Source: an uncultured Verrucomicrobia subdivision 3 bacterium (lineage in GTDB: Bacteria > Verrucomicrobiota > Verrucomicrobiia > Limisphaerales > UBA11358). Taken from it: DNA of 64,000 nucleotides. Both the position numbers and the translations under genes were made by a program. The DNA is taken from NCBI GenBank assembly GCA_903858275.1, contig CAIOIC010000023.1, forward strand, positions 52,343 to 116,342, read 5' to 3'. Below, piece after piece: positions 51,909 to 61,097 of the stretch (within the stretch, counting starts at the first letter, position 1; the number at the start of each line of letters is the position of its first letter). The notes under the pieces were generated by a model that saw only the letters and a list, made by a program, of their open reading frames with translations, made no database searches and had not been told where the DNA came from.

Positions 51909-52262
51909 TATTAAAAAACCCCAAGAATGCTCTGGAATTAAGGGTCATTTATATCGCAATGCGGCCGAGCCGGCAAATGGAAAAAGCGCGAAAGAATCAA
52001 GGCGACAATGCCCTAATCGCAGGTGAATGGGCCGGATTTCGCACCCCCACAACGAGCCCGCCAGGTTCGGGAATTCCTTTGCCAAATGACCCGGGCAAGT
52101 TTACAAATCACCATCAACAACACCACTCAAGATCACCGGTGATCAAACGCCGGGAGCGGCTGGTTTGGCGGTGATCCGCAAGCCGAAGCGCGAGCCAAGA
52201 ACATAACCTGATGCCAAATTTCAACCCGGCGCCCATGAATCCTCCGCTGGATCAAAATAATT
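51909..52262. other. Divergent intergenic region
   Basis: About 350 bases between the LytTR gene and the CE15-like gene. Apart from the palindrome at 52131-52144 nothing stands out. Confidence 0.5.
52131..52144. promoter_or_regulatory. Perfect palindrome, candidate operator for the CE15-GH1 genes
   Basis: GATCACCGGTGATC is a perfect 14-base inverted repeat with central CCGG, 119 bases upstream of the esterase start. LacI-family operators are often this size and have a central CG. No cognate regulator gene is nearby. Confidence 0.35.
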
Positions 52263-53543
52263 ATGAAACACCCGGTCCTTAAAAAAGCAGGCGTAATCCT
52301 CATGCTGCTGGGCGGCGTTTACAGCCCGGTCGGCATGGCTGCCGGCACCATCACCAATGAGGCGCAGGTTCCGTCCTACACTTTGCCGGATCCGTTGATT
52401 TGCCAGGATGGGACACGGATCACCAACGCCCAAATGTGGCGTGAGCAGCGGCGGCCGGAATTACTGCATCTCTTCGAAAATGAAGAGTATGGCAAAACCC
52501 TTTTGGGCCGGCCGGAGAAAATGAGGTTTGTGCTCCGCGAGGAAAAGCAAGACGCGCGCGGCGGCAAAGCGACGCGATTGCGCGTGGGTGTTTTGTTTGA
52601 AGGCCGGGAGGATGGCCGGCAGATGGAGTTGCTGGTTTATCTGCCCAACCAGGTGAAAGGTCCCGTGCCGGTGTTTCTCGGATTCAATTTTGATGGCAAT
52701 TATTCCACCACCGACGACCCGGATCTTCCCTTGCCGAAGCACTACGCGATGGGGCTTTATGCCAATCGTTTGATAAAAAACATTCCCACCGAAGTCGGGC
52801 GCGGAATCCACAAGTCGATGTGGCCGTACGATCTGGCGCTGGCACACGGCTATGGCGTCGTCACGGCGGGCTATGGCGAAGTCGAACCCGATGCCAACGG
52901 CCGTTGGAAAGAAGGTCCGCGCGGACTCGGGCCGGAACCGGGAGCAAAGGACTGGGGTTGCATCGGCGCATGGGCGTGGGCTTACAGCCGGGCGCTGGAT
53001 TATCTGGAAACCAATCCGCGCGTGGATGCCAAACGTGTGGCGTTGATCGGCTTCAGCCGGCTGGGCAAAACCGCCATGTGGGCGGGCGCGCAGGATGAGC
53101 GGTTTGCCCTGCTGGTCTCCAATAATTCTGGCGCGGGCGGGGTGGCGTTGCATAAGCGGATATTCGGAGAGACGGTCACCAATCTGACGGGCAATCTCGG
53201 GCGCTGGTTCTGTCCGGATTTTCGCCAATACGCCACCAATGAAGCCGCTTTACCGATCGATCAGCATGAATTGGTCGCACTCATCGCGCCGCGACCTTTG
53301 TTGATTGTCAGCGGCACCGAGGATCTCTGGTCCGATCCCAAAGGGGAATTCCTGGGCGGCCTTGGCGCAAATCCGGTCTATCGTCTGCTGGGCACCGACG
53401 GGTTGGCGCAAAAAGAATGGCCGGCACCCGGTCAACTGGTGGACAGCCGCATCGGTTATTTCATGCACGCCGGCAAACATGATGTCACGCTGGAAGATTG
53501 GCAGGCGATGGTGACTTATGCCGACAAATACCTGAAAAGATAA
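52263..53543 (+). CDS. Secreted CE15-like glucuronoyl esterase
   Basis: A 426-residue exported alpha/beta-hydrolase; signal about 1-29 (GVILMLLGGVYSPVGMAA). The nucleophile motif GFSRLGKTAMW matches the GCSRxGK-type elbow of CE15, which splits the ester between lignin alcohols and 4-O-methylglucuronate side chains of xylan. Other family pieces: VPVFLGFNFDGNYST, RPLLIVSGTEDLWSDPKGEF and the His in GYFMHAGKHDVTLEDW. The GH1 gene follows 66 bases later on the same strand, so both may be expressed together for hemicellulose breakdown. Confidence 0.85.
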   Translation: MKHPVLKKAGVILMLLGGVYSPVGMAAGTITNEAQVPSYTLPDPLICQDGTRITNAQMWREQRRPELLHLFENEEYGKTLLGRPEKMRFVLREEKQDARGGKATRLRVGVLFEGREDGRQMELLVYLPNQVKGPVPVFLGFNFDGNYSTTDDPDLPLPKHYAMGLYANRLIKNIPTEVGRGIHKSMWPYDLALAHGYGVVTAGYGEVEPDANGRWKEGPRGLGPEPGAKDWGCIGAWAWAYSRALDYLETNPRVDAKRVALIGFSRLGKTAMWAGAQDERFALLVSNNSGAGGVALHKRIFGETVTNLTGNLGRWFCPDFRQYATNEAALPIDQHELVALIAPRPLLIVSGTEDLWSDPKGEFLGGLGANPVYRLLGTDGLAQKEWPAPGQLVDSRIGYFMHAGKHDVTLEDWQAMVTYADKYLKR

Positions 53544-53609
53544 AATCCTCAATGATCACGCAAACGCGTCTCGACTTGCGAATCTTCGTATCATAATTAA
53601 TACCTTCAA

Positions 53610-55130
53610 ATGAAAGCCACCCAATCGAATCCCACCGTGCTGACCAGTCGGCGTCATTTTCTTTCCAAAACCGCCGGGCTGGCGGCCGTAGTAGCCGCCA
53701 CTGGTGTGCCAGCTTCAATTGCTTCTGCCAAACCGGCCCGAACGGCCAAATCTTCGCCGAACGATTTCTCGTTTCCACCGGATTTTTATTGGGGGGCCGC
53801 CACCGCCGCTTATCAAATCGAAGGCGCGGCGAACGAGGATGGGCGCAAGCCGAGTGTCTGGGACACTTTCTGCCGGATTCCCGGCCGGGTGAAAAATGGC
53901 GATACCGGTGATGTGGCGTGCGACCACTATCACCGTTTTGAAGACGATGTGAAGCTGATGGCCGAGTTGGGCATCAAACATTATCGCTTCGGCATTTCCT
54001 GGCCGCGAATCATCCCCGATGGGCGCGGGGCAGTGAATGAAAAGGGCGTGGATTTTTATCGCCGCCTCACCGACACCCTGCTCCAGCACGGCATCACGCC
54101 GCACGCCACGCTGCTTCATTGGGACAGCCCGCAGGCGCTGGAGGACCGTTATGGTTCATGGCGCAGCCGCGAGATGGCCAAGGACTTCGCGGAGTATTGC
54201 AGCCAGACCGTCAAACGGCTCGGCGACCGCATCACAGATTGGATGACGATCAACGAAATCTATTGTTTCACCTACATGGGTTACGGCGTCGGCAAAGTGC
54301 CGCAGCACGCGCCCGGCACCGTGGTCAAAGCTCGCAAGGAAGTTTTGCAAACGGTTCATCATGCCCTGCTCGCGCACGGTTTAGGCTGCCAGGCCATTCG
54401 CGCCGCGACCCCCAAACCCGCCCGCGTATCGCTCGTGGTGAATTTTGAATCTTATATTCCCGTCATCGAAACGCCGGCGAATATCGAAGCCGCCAAGAAG
54501 GCGTTTGTCAGCGAGGAACACAACGGCACCGTGCTTGTGCCCGCACTCACCGGCGCTTACAACGCGCAAGCGCTGGAGGCCTTGGGCGCCGATGCGCCGG
54601 ACATTCAAGCCGGCGACATGAAAACCATCGGGCAGCCGCTGGATTCGCTCGGTTACAACATCTACACCGGTTCCTACGTTCGCGCCGCCGCCAACGCCCG
54701 GGGTTATGAAATCCTGCCGCTGCCGCGCGAATATCCGCAGATGCATATGCCGTGGCTTAACTTCGTTCCCGAATCGATTTACTGGGGCGTGCGAATGGTT
54801 TCCGAGGCGCTCGGCAAAAAGAATCTGCCCATCCTCATCACTGAAAACGGCTGCGCCACAGACGACACCGTGACGGCCAAAGGCGAAGTTCTGGACTTGA
54901 GCCGCGTGATGTATCTGCGGTCCTATTTGCGGAATGCGCACCGCGCCATCAGCGAAGGCTACCCCTTGAAAGGCTATTTCCACTGGAGCCTGATGGACAA
55001 CTTCGAATGGTCCTGGGGTTACACGCGCCGTTTCGGCATCACCCACGTTGATTATGCGACGCAGCGGCGCACGCCGAAGCAGAGCTTTCGCTGGTATCAA
55101 CAAGTCATCAAGGAAAACCGCCTGCTCTAG
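53610..55130 (+). CDS. Tat-exported GH1 beta-glucosidase
   Basis: A 506-residue family-1 glycosidase. It carries a twin-arginine signal (TSRRHFLSKTAGLAAVVAAT) cleaved near IASA. The catalytic barrel starts FYWGAATAAYQIEGAANEDG. The acid/base Glu is in DWMTINEIYCFTYMGYG and the nucleophile Glu in LPILITENGCATDD; GYFHWSLMDNFEWSWGYTRR is the aglycone-side signature. Bacterial GH1 enzymes are usually cytosolic, so Tat export is noteworthy and suggests oligosaccharide cleavage in the periplasm. Confidence 0.94.
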   Translation: MKATQSNPTVLTSRRHFLSKTAGLAAVVAATGVPASIASAKPARTAKSSPNDFSFPPDFYWGAATAAYQIEGAANEDGRKPSVWDTFCRIPGRVKNGDTGDVACDHYHRFEDDVKLMAELGIKHYRFGISWPRIIPDGRGAVNEKGVDFYRRLTDTLLQHGITPHATLLHWDSPQALEDRYGSWRSREMAKDFAEYCSQTVKRLGDRITDWMTINEIYCFTYMGYGVGKVPQHAPGTVVKARKEVLQTVHHALLAHGLGCQAIRAATPKPARVSLVVNFESYIPVIETPANIEAAKKAFVSEEHNGTVLVPALTGAYNAQALEALGADAPDIQAGDMKTIGQPLDSLGYNIYTGSYVRAAANARGYEILPLPREYPQMHMPWLNFVPESIYWGVRMVSEALGKKNLPILITENGCATDDTVTAKGEVLDLSRVMYLRSYLRNAHRAISEGYPLKGYFHWSLMDNFEWSWGYTRRFGITHVDYATQRRTPKQSFRWYQQVIKENRLL

Positions 55131-55175
55131 GCGGCAAGAACCCGGCGCGGGCGTTTGAAGGTGAAGCCGCCTTCC

Positions 55176-55595
55176 TCACTCGCCGATGATTTTCACCAGA
55201 ACGCGCTTGCGGCGATTGCCGTCGAATTCGCCGTAGAAAATCTGTTCCCACCGCCCGAAATCCAACCGCCCCTTAGTGATTGCCACCACGACCTCGCGGC
55301 CCATGACCTGACGTTTCAAATGTGCGTCGGCGTTGTCCTCGCCGGTGAGATTGTGCCGGTAATTTTTCGTCGGCGCATGCGGCGCCAGTTTTTCCAGCCA
55401 TACCTCGTAATCATGCAGCAACCCGTCCTCGGCGTCATTGATAAAAACGCTGGCGGTGATGTGCATGGCATTGACCAGACACAATCCTTCTTGCACGCCA
55501 CTTTTGGCGACCAATCTCTCCACTGTGTCGGTGATGTTGATAAAGCCGCGCCGACCCGGCACTTCAAACCAAAGTTGTTCCGTGAGCGATTTCAT
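55176..55595 (-). CDS. yjbQ: YjbQ/UPF0047 family protein
   Basis: A 139-residue protein of the UPF0047 family, with [20 protein letters not shown], the acidic-His segment [20 protein letters not shown] and the C-terminal [20 protein letters not shown]. The conserved His/Asp cluster is thought to bind metal. Members show weak thiamin-phosphate synthase activity, but the true role is unclear. The gene stands alone. Confidence 0.93.
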   Translation of the reverse strand: MKSLTEQLWFEVPGRRGFINITDTVERLVAKSGVQEGLCLVNAMHITASVFINDAEDGLLHDYEVWLEKLAPHAPTKNYRHNLTGEDNADAHLKRQVMGREVVVAITKGRLDFGRWEQIFYGEFDGNRRKRVLVKIIGE

Positions 55596-55745
55596 GGGCG
55601 CGATTTAGCCGCAGATGCCACAGCAGGGCAAGGTGATTTCTGACATCGCCTGGGCAATGGCTGTTTACTCCCCGGCGATAAACATGGAAAATTTCAACAA
55701 GCTTGCCTTGGTGGCGTCCATCAGCAAATATTTGACCCATATCCC

Positions 55746-56498
55746 ATGAAAAAAATCCTGATTCTTCCAGTCCTGCTGGCCACGTTGTTTTTTTCCGCGA
55801 CCGTGTTTGCACAACCGGCTTCCGCACCCGCTGCCAAAAACAAGTCCACCTCCAGTTCGGCACTGATCCCCGCCCCGCGCACCACTCTAACCAACTGGCT
55901 TGCGCGCCACGAAGGGTTTGTGAAGGAGGCGAAAAAAGGCGGGGTAGAGATATTATTCCTGGGCGACTCCATCACGGACATGTGGCGTAACAAAGGCTTG
56001 AACGTCTGGAATAAATGTTACGCGCCCCGGCACGCCGCGAACTTTGGCATCGGGGGCGACCGGACACAGCACGTTCTCTGGCGCATCGGACACGGCGAAT
56101 TGGACGGCATCAAGCCCAAGGTCACGGTGCTGATGATCGGCACCAACAACAGCAATACCGATCCGGCGGCAGACATCGCCAAGGCCATCAAACTGATCAT
56201 CGACGATATTCACGCGCGGCTTCCCGATACTAAAATCCTGCTGCTCGCCGTCTTCCCGCGCAACAAGCCGACCGACAAGCCGGAGCAGATGGAAAAAATT
56301 CATCAGGTCAACGATCTCATTGCCAAATACGCCGACGGCCGGAAGGTGAAGTTCCTGGACCTCGGGCCGAAGCTCGTCGGGCTGGACGGCAAAGTTCCCG
56401 CCGACATCATGGCCGATTTCCTGCACCCGACGGAAAAAGGCTACCAAGTATGGGCGGATGCTATGAATCCGACCCTCGACGCCATGATGAAGGATTAG
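55746..56498 (+). CDS. Exported SGNH/GDSL hydrolase (PAF-acetylhydrolase-like)
   Basis: A 250-residue protein with signal KKILILPVLLATLFFSATVF. The SGNH blocks are all visible: Ser in EILFLGDSITDMW, Gly in NFGIGGDRTQHVLWR, Asn in VLMIGTNNSNTD and Asp..His in DFLHPTEKGYQVW. This is the pattern of exported deacetylases/esterases acting on sugars or lipids. No partner gene is evident. Confidence 0.92.
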   Translation: MKKILILPVLLATLFFSATVFAQPASAPAAKNKSTSSSALIPAPRTTLTNWLARHEGFVKEAKKGGVEILFLGDSITDMWRNKGLNVWNKCYAPRHAANFGIGGDRTQHVLWRIGHGELDGIKPKVTVLMIGTNNSNTDPAADIAKAIKLIIDDIHARLPDTKILLLAVFPRNKPTDKPEQMEKIHQVNDLIAKYADGRKVKFLDLGPKLVGLDGKVPADIMADFLHPTEKGYQVWADAMNPTLDAMMKD

Positions 56499-56585
56499 GA
56501 GCCTGGCGCCGCCGGTCCATGGGTGATGAAATGGGCTGACGGATTTTTTTAAAGACCGGCTTGACGGGGACTCGGCATTCCGATG

Positions 56586-57602
56586 TTACTTTAGATGACG
56601 GTAGCCGACCAACTTGCGGGTTTTTTCATCCCAGAGTCGGAAGGTGAGCGATTTCAAACTAGAAAAGAAAGTGATCGGTTTCACTTGTTGAAAAAGCGGG
56701 TCGGCCCGATGGCATTGCTCCAGATTGTAATTGGGGATGCGCGGGCTCAAATGGTGGATATGATGGAAGCCGATGTTGCCGGAGAACCATTGCAGAATCC
56801 GAGGCAGTTTGTAGAAGGAACTCCCTTGCAAGGCCGCCGCCGTGAAACTCCAGTTCTCACCGCGCTCCCAGTAAACATCCTCAAACTGATGCTGGACGTA
56901 AAACATCCACACTCCGGCGCCACCGGCCACCATCAGGATGATCAATTGGATCAGCAGATAGGCCGAACAACCAAACACCAAGCTCAAGGCCGCCGCCATG
57001 CCCAGAATGGCCAGATTGGTCGTATAGACAGAATGCCGTTCCCGCGCACTGGCCGCCCGGGAGGGAATCCGCTGCAGCACCACAAACAGGAACAGCGGCG
57101 CGATGACGAACAGCACCACCGGATTGCGGGCGAGCCGGTAGGCGAATCTCTTCCACCGCGAAGCTTCCAGATATTCCTGCACCGTCATGGTCCAGACATC
57201 CCCGACCCCGCGCTTGTCGAGATCGCCGGCGCTGGCATGATGAATGGCGTGCTCCCAGCGCCAGTGGTAATACGGGGTGAAAGTCAGGATGCCCGATAAA
57301 AAACCGACAGCCGCATTGGCGGTGTGGGATTTGAAAAACGAGCCGTGGCCGCAGTCGTGAAAAATGATGAACACCCGCACCAGCAGCGCTCCGGCCAGCA
57401 CCGCCAGCGGCACCACCAGCCACCAGGAGATGGGCTGGCAGACATACATCAGATACCAGCACAGCGCATAGGACACGAACGTGTTGGCAATCTGCCACGA
57501 AGCCTTCCAGGCGGACGGCTTCTGGTATTTAAGGACAATCTCCTTCCACTTGGCATTGTCCGCGTCGTTTTGTGATTCAGTCGAAGTTGGTCCACTATTC
57601 AT
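56586..57602 (-). CDS. Membrane fatty acid desaturase (acyl-lipid type)
   Basis: A 338-residue protein starting at ATG 57602 (an upstream in-frame start is less likely). Its di-iron histidine boxes are complete: HDCGHGSFF (HxxxH), WEHAIHHAS (HxxHH) and GFHHIHHLSPRIPNYNL (HxxHH). Four membrane helices pair around them. The pattern matches Delta-12/omega-6 type desaturases that modify membrane phospholipid acyl chains with O2. Electron donor not encoded nearby. Confidence 0.92.
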   Translation of the reverse strand: MNSGPTSTESQNDADNAKWKEIVLKYQKPSAWKASWQIANTFVSYALCWYLMYVCQPISWWLVVPLAVLAGALLVRVFIIFHDCGHGSFFKSHTANAAVGFLSGILTFTPYYHWRWEHAIHHASAGDLDKRGVGDVWTMTVQEYLEASRWKRFAYRLARNPVVLFVIAPLFLFVVLQRIPSRAASARERHSVYTTNLAILGMAAALSLVFGCSAYLLIQLIILMVAGGAGVWMFYVQHQFEDVYWERGENWSFTAAALQGSSFYKLPRILQWFSGNIGFHHIHHLSPRIPNYNLEQCHRADPLFQQVKPITFFSSLKSLTFRLWDEKTRKLVGYRHLK

Positions 57603-57899
57603 AACGCACCTGCTGCTTTCCAAGCCTGTGCCCAAATAAACCTAGCACAGAATTCTCCGGCGACAATTCGGTGATGGCGGCGATTCTAGAAACAAACCCG
57701 GCTTATGCCAAGCAGTAGAATTGGGGGGGGCAGTCCCCTGATTTAAAATTAATTGCCGGCAGCGATTTTCAATTTTCTTTTGCCTTTCATTTCTGCGCGT
57801 CAGCCATGATAGAGGCGCGCACGGCAGTGACGGCGGACTCAACCAGAGAAATCTCTAGCACGACAATAAAAAGCCGACCTTCGCCAGCAACCGCATTGA

Positions 57900-58589
57900 T
57901 CAGCTCTGCTTCCGGCCTCCCCGCAAAACCTTGACCGGCTCGGGCAATTTGTAATGCCGCTTCAAGCCTGAATCCCCCAGCAAGCCAGCCGGCACCCGGG
58001 CAATGAATTCCGGAAAGCTGCGCTCGACCCGGTCGCGGATCAGTTTCTGCCCGGTTTTGGAAGCCCAGAACTCATCCTCGATTTTTGTCAGTGCGATGGC
58101 GGCCTCGTCCGGATTCAGGTTTTCGCGCTTGGCAAGCGCCCAAATCATTTCCGGGTCGCCGGGCAACGCCACGGGGAACGGCACAAATTTCAAAGTGACC
58201 TCCGCCTCGCCGCTGTCTTCCGGCGCGAGCGGCCGCACGGGAATCAATTTATGAAACTGCGTTCCGTCCGGCAGCGAGACGTCCACCCGCAAGCCCTTGC
58301 CATCTTCATTCGGCTCAATCTCCAGATCCGCATCGCCAAAGCCAGCCATGAGCTGCTGCTTCACCTCCTCCAGCGTCTTCGCCTCCAGATCCGGCAGCGG
58401 GATGCGCTCGCAGAATTTCTCAAACGAATTGACCCGGTTCTTGGCCCTTAATTCGGCCTCAAAGGCGGAATAAAGTTTTTCGGCGAAAGCCGGGTCGGGC
58501 GCCACCTTGGGCAAAATGGCTCGCAGCAAAGTAAGCAACTGCGCCTGCTCGTCCTGTTTGGATTTCACCGATTTTTTTTCTTTGGCCAT
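57900..58589 (-). CDS. Conserved-looking protein of unknown function
   Basis: A 229-residue cytosolic protein, Lys/Glu-rich at the N-terminus (MAKEKKSVKSKQDEQAQL). Predicted helices (LLRAILPKVAPDPAFAEKLY, FEKFCERIPLPDLEAKTLEE) flank a beta segment (GLRVDVSLPDGTQFHKLIPV). No family recognised. It lies 28 bases after tex on the same strand and is probably co-transcribed with it. The 57603-57899 gap downstream holds only a G-run near 57723 and nothing else clear. Confidence 0.75.
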   Translation of the reverse strand: MAKEKKSVKSKQDEQAQLLTLLRAILPKVAPDPAFAEKLYSAFEAELRAKNRVNSFEKFCERIPLPDLEAKTLEEVKQQLMAGFGDADLEIEPNEDGKGLRVDVSLPDGTQFHKLIPVRPLAPEDSGEAEVTLKFVPFPVALPGDPEMIWALAKRENLNPDEAAIALTKIEDEFWASKTGQKLIRDRVERSFPEFIARVPAGLLGDSGLKRHYKLPEPVKVLRGGRKQS

Positions 58590-58617
58590 AAAATTGATTC
58601 TCTATTGTCGCGGCTGG

Positions 58618-60894
58618 TCAGCCTTTGTTCTTGTTCATCGCCGCGGTGAACCAGTCCACCGCCGGCGGTTTGGCCGGTTGCGCCGGGCGATTGAATCCGC
58701 CGCCCGCCGGCCGCGGAGCTGCCGGCGACGTGCGCGTGCCGGAAGTGCTCGCGCCGATTTGCGGTGCCGCCTTCATCGACAGCGCGATGCGTTTGCGGGG
58801 CAAATCTATTTCCGTGACCGTGACCGTGACGCGCTGGGCAACTTTCACGACTTCCGCCGGTTCTTTGATGAAGCGATCGGACAACTGACTGACATGCACC
58901 AGACCGTCCTGATGCACGCCGATATCCACGAAGGCGCCGAAGGCGGTGACATTCGTCACGATGCCCGGCAATTTCATTCCCGGTTTCAAGTCCTCCATTC
59001 TCTCGATGCCGGATTGGAACGAGAACACCTCAAATTGCCGGCGCGGATCGCGGCCGGGCTTCGCCAGTTCGCCGAGAATATCGGTCAGCGTCGGCAAACC
59101 CACGGCTTCGGTAACGTATTTCGGCAATTGAATTTTCTGGCGCAAGCCGGCATCGCGCAGGAGGTCGCTGACCGAGCAATTCAGATCCTTCGCCATGCGA
59201 TCCACCACTTCGTAGCGCTCCGGGTGAACGGCACTGGCGTCGAGCGGATGCGCGCCGTCGCGGAGGCGCAGGAAGCCGGCCGCCTGTTCAAACGCTTTTT
59301 CACCGAGCCGCGGCACTTTCTTCAATTCAGCGCGCGACTTGAACGGCCCGTTTTCATTGCGGTAATTCACGATGTTCGCCGCCAGCGCCGGGCCGAGGCC
59401 GGAAACGTAGGCCATCAACTGTTTGCTGGCGGTGTTGAGTTCCACGCCCACGCCGTTCACGCAGCTCACCACCACGTCGTCGAGGCTGCGCTTGAGGGCA
59501 AATTGGTCCACGTCGTGCTGATACTGGCCGACGCCGATGGATTTCGGATCGAGCTTCACGAGTTCCGCGAGCGGATCCATGAGCCGGCGGCCGATGGAAA
59601 CCGCGCCGCGCACGGTGAGGTCTTGCGTCGGGAATTCTTCCCGTGCGACTTCGGACGCCGAGTAAATCGAGGCGCCGCTTTCGTTGACCATGACGACGGG
59701 CAGCGTCAGCTTGAGGGCTTTGACAAAAGTTTCCGTTTCACGGCTGGCCGTGCCGTTGCCGATGGCGATGGCTTCGATCTGATATTTCTTGATCATGCTC
59801 AACAGCGCGGCGGCGGCCTCGCGGACTTCGCCGGCGCTCGCGGCGGTCGGATAAATCACGTCGTTGTGCAGCAATTTCCCCTGGCGATCCAGACACACGA
59901 TCTTGCAGCCGGTGCGGAAGCCGGGATCAATCGCCAGCACATTCTTGCTGCCGAGGGGGGAGGCGAGCAGCAGCTCCCGCAAGTTGTCGGCGAAGACGCG
60001 GATGGCTTCCGCATCCGCCCGCTTCTTGGCTTCCATCCGCAGTTCAACCTCGATTGCCGAGGCCAACAGCCGCTTATAGCTATCCTGGACCGCGAGCCGC
60101 ACCTGTTCGGCGGCGGGACCTTTGCCGGTGACGAACAATGGTTCGAGCAGCGGCAGCACGGATTCCTCCGGCGGCGTGATGCGCATCATCAGGAAGCCCT
60201 CCGCTTCGCCGCGCCGGATTGCGAGCAGGCGGTGGCTGGGAATTTTTCCAACCGGCTCGCTCCAGTCGAAATAGTCTTTGAATTTCGCGCCGGCTTCCAC
60301 CTTGTCAGAAATGACTTTTGACTTCACGACGCCTTCACTCTGGTAAAGGTCGCGCAATTTGGCGCGGGCGACCGCATCGTCGTTCACGCGTTCGGCAATG
60401 ATGTCCCGCGCTCCTGCGAGGGCGGCGGCAATGTCCGCGACCCCTTTTTCAGCACTGACATATTTTGTCGCCTCCGCCTGCGGATCGGCGGTGGTCTGCT
60501 GTTGAAACAAAATATCCGCGAGCGGCTCCAAGCCCTGTTCCCTGGCGATGGTCGCCCGCGTGCGCCGCTTCGGGCGATACGGCAGATAAATGTCCTCCAG
60601 CCGCGTGACGTTGTCGGCGGCATTGATGTCCTGCTTGAGCTGGTCGGAAAGCAGATTGCGTTCGGCCAAGGATTTGATGATGGCTTCGCGCCGTTGATCC
60701 AAATCCGCCAGGCCAATCAAACGTTCGCGGATGCTGGTCACGGCGACTTCATCGAGCGAGCCCGTGGCCTCCTTGCGATAGCGGGCGATGAACGGCACGG
60801 TGGCGCCTTCGGCAAACAGCTTGGCCGTGGCAAGCACCTGCCGTGGTTGAACTTTGAGTTCACCGGCAATTTTTTGGATGTGAGCTTCGTTCAT
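58618..60894 (-). CDS. tex: Tex family S1 RNA-binding transcription accessory protein
   Basis: A 758-residue protein with the whole Tex layout: N-terminal helical region (PRQVLATAKLFAEGATVPFI), YqgF-like RNase H fold (NVLAIDPGFRTGCKIVCLDR), helix-hairpin-helix repeats (YVSGLGPALAANIVNYRNEN), and a C-terminal S1 domain (LPGIVTNVTAFGAFVDIGVH). The tail after the S1 domain is a basic Pro/Gly/Ala-rich extension. Tex binds nucleic acid and associates with RNA polymerase; its exact job is not settled. Confidence 0.97.
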   Translation of the reverse strand: MNEAHIQKIAGELKVQPRQVLATAKLFAEGATVPFIARYRKEATGSLDEVAVTSIRERLIGLADLDQRREAIIKSLAERNLLSDQLKQDINAADNVTRLEDIYLPYRPKRRTRATIAREQGLEPLADILFQQQTTADPQAEATKYVSAEKGVADIAAALAGARDIIAERVNDDAVARAKLRDLYQSEGVVKSKVISDKVEAGAKFKDYFDWSEPVGKIPSHRLLAIRRGEAEGFLMMRITPPEESVLPLLEPLFVTGKGPAAEQVRLAVQDSYKRLLASAIEVELRMEAKKRADAEAIRVFADNLRELLLASPLGSKNVLAIDPGFRTGCKIVCLDRQGKLLHNDVIYPTAASAGEVREAAAALLSMIKKYQIEAIAIGNGTASRETETFVKALKLTLPVVMVNESGASIYSASEVAREEFPTQDLTVRGAVSIGRRLMDPLAELVKLDPKSIGVGQYQHDVDQFALKRSLDDVVVSCVNGVGVELNTASKQLMAYVSGLGPALAANIVNYRNENGPFKSRAELKKVPRLGEKAFEQAAGFLRLRDGAHPLDASAVHPERYEVVDRMAKDLNCSVSDLLRDAGLRQKIQLPKYVTEAVGLPTLTDILGELAKPGRDPRRQFEVFSFQSGIERMEDLKPGMKLPGIVTNVTAFGAFVDIGVHQDGLVHVSQLSDRFIKEPAEVVKVAQRVTVTVTEIDLPRKRIALSMKAAPQIGASTSGTRTSPAAPRPAGGGFNRPAQPAKPPAVDWFTAAMNKNKG

Positions 60895-60972
60895 TCGTAA
60901 AAAGGTCGGATGGTTTAGCGCAGAGGAACCGCAGTGTAAACCGGAATCGAAAGAATGAATGGCTTTGACTTA

Positions 60973-60990
60973 GCTCTGCGGCAACAGAGC
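60973..60990. terminator. Small hairpin between the GH gene and tex
   Basis: gctctg-cggcaa-cagagc lies in the 203-base gap between the end of the 61098 gene and the start of tex. No U-run is present, so it is a weak terminator candidate only. Confidence 0.25.
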
Positions 60991-61097
60991 CCGACCCTAA
61001 GTAGCTTTTATAGTGCCGGAGTCGCAGGTGTTAGAGCTGGTATTCTAATCCGCAACGGCCAGGTTTCTGCCAGCGGGTCTAACCCTATTGACTGGAT

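Noticed and set aside
58507..60321. Open frame of 604 codons on the plus strand
   Set aside because: Antisense shadow of tex and its neighbour, rich in His/Arg/Asp as expected from reading a GC-rich gene backwards.
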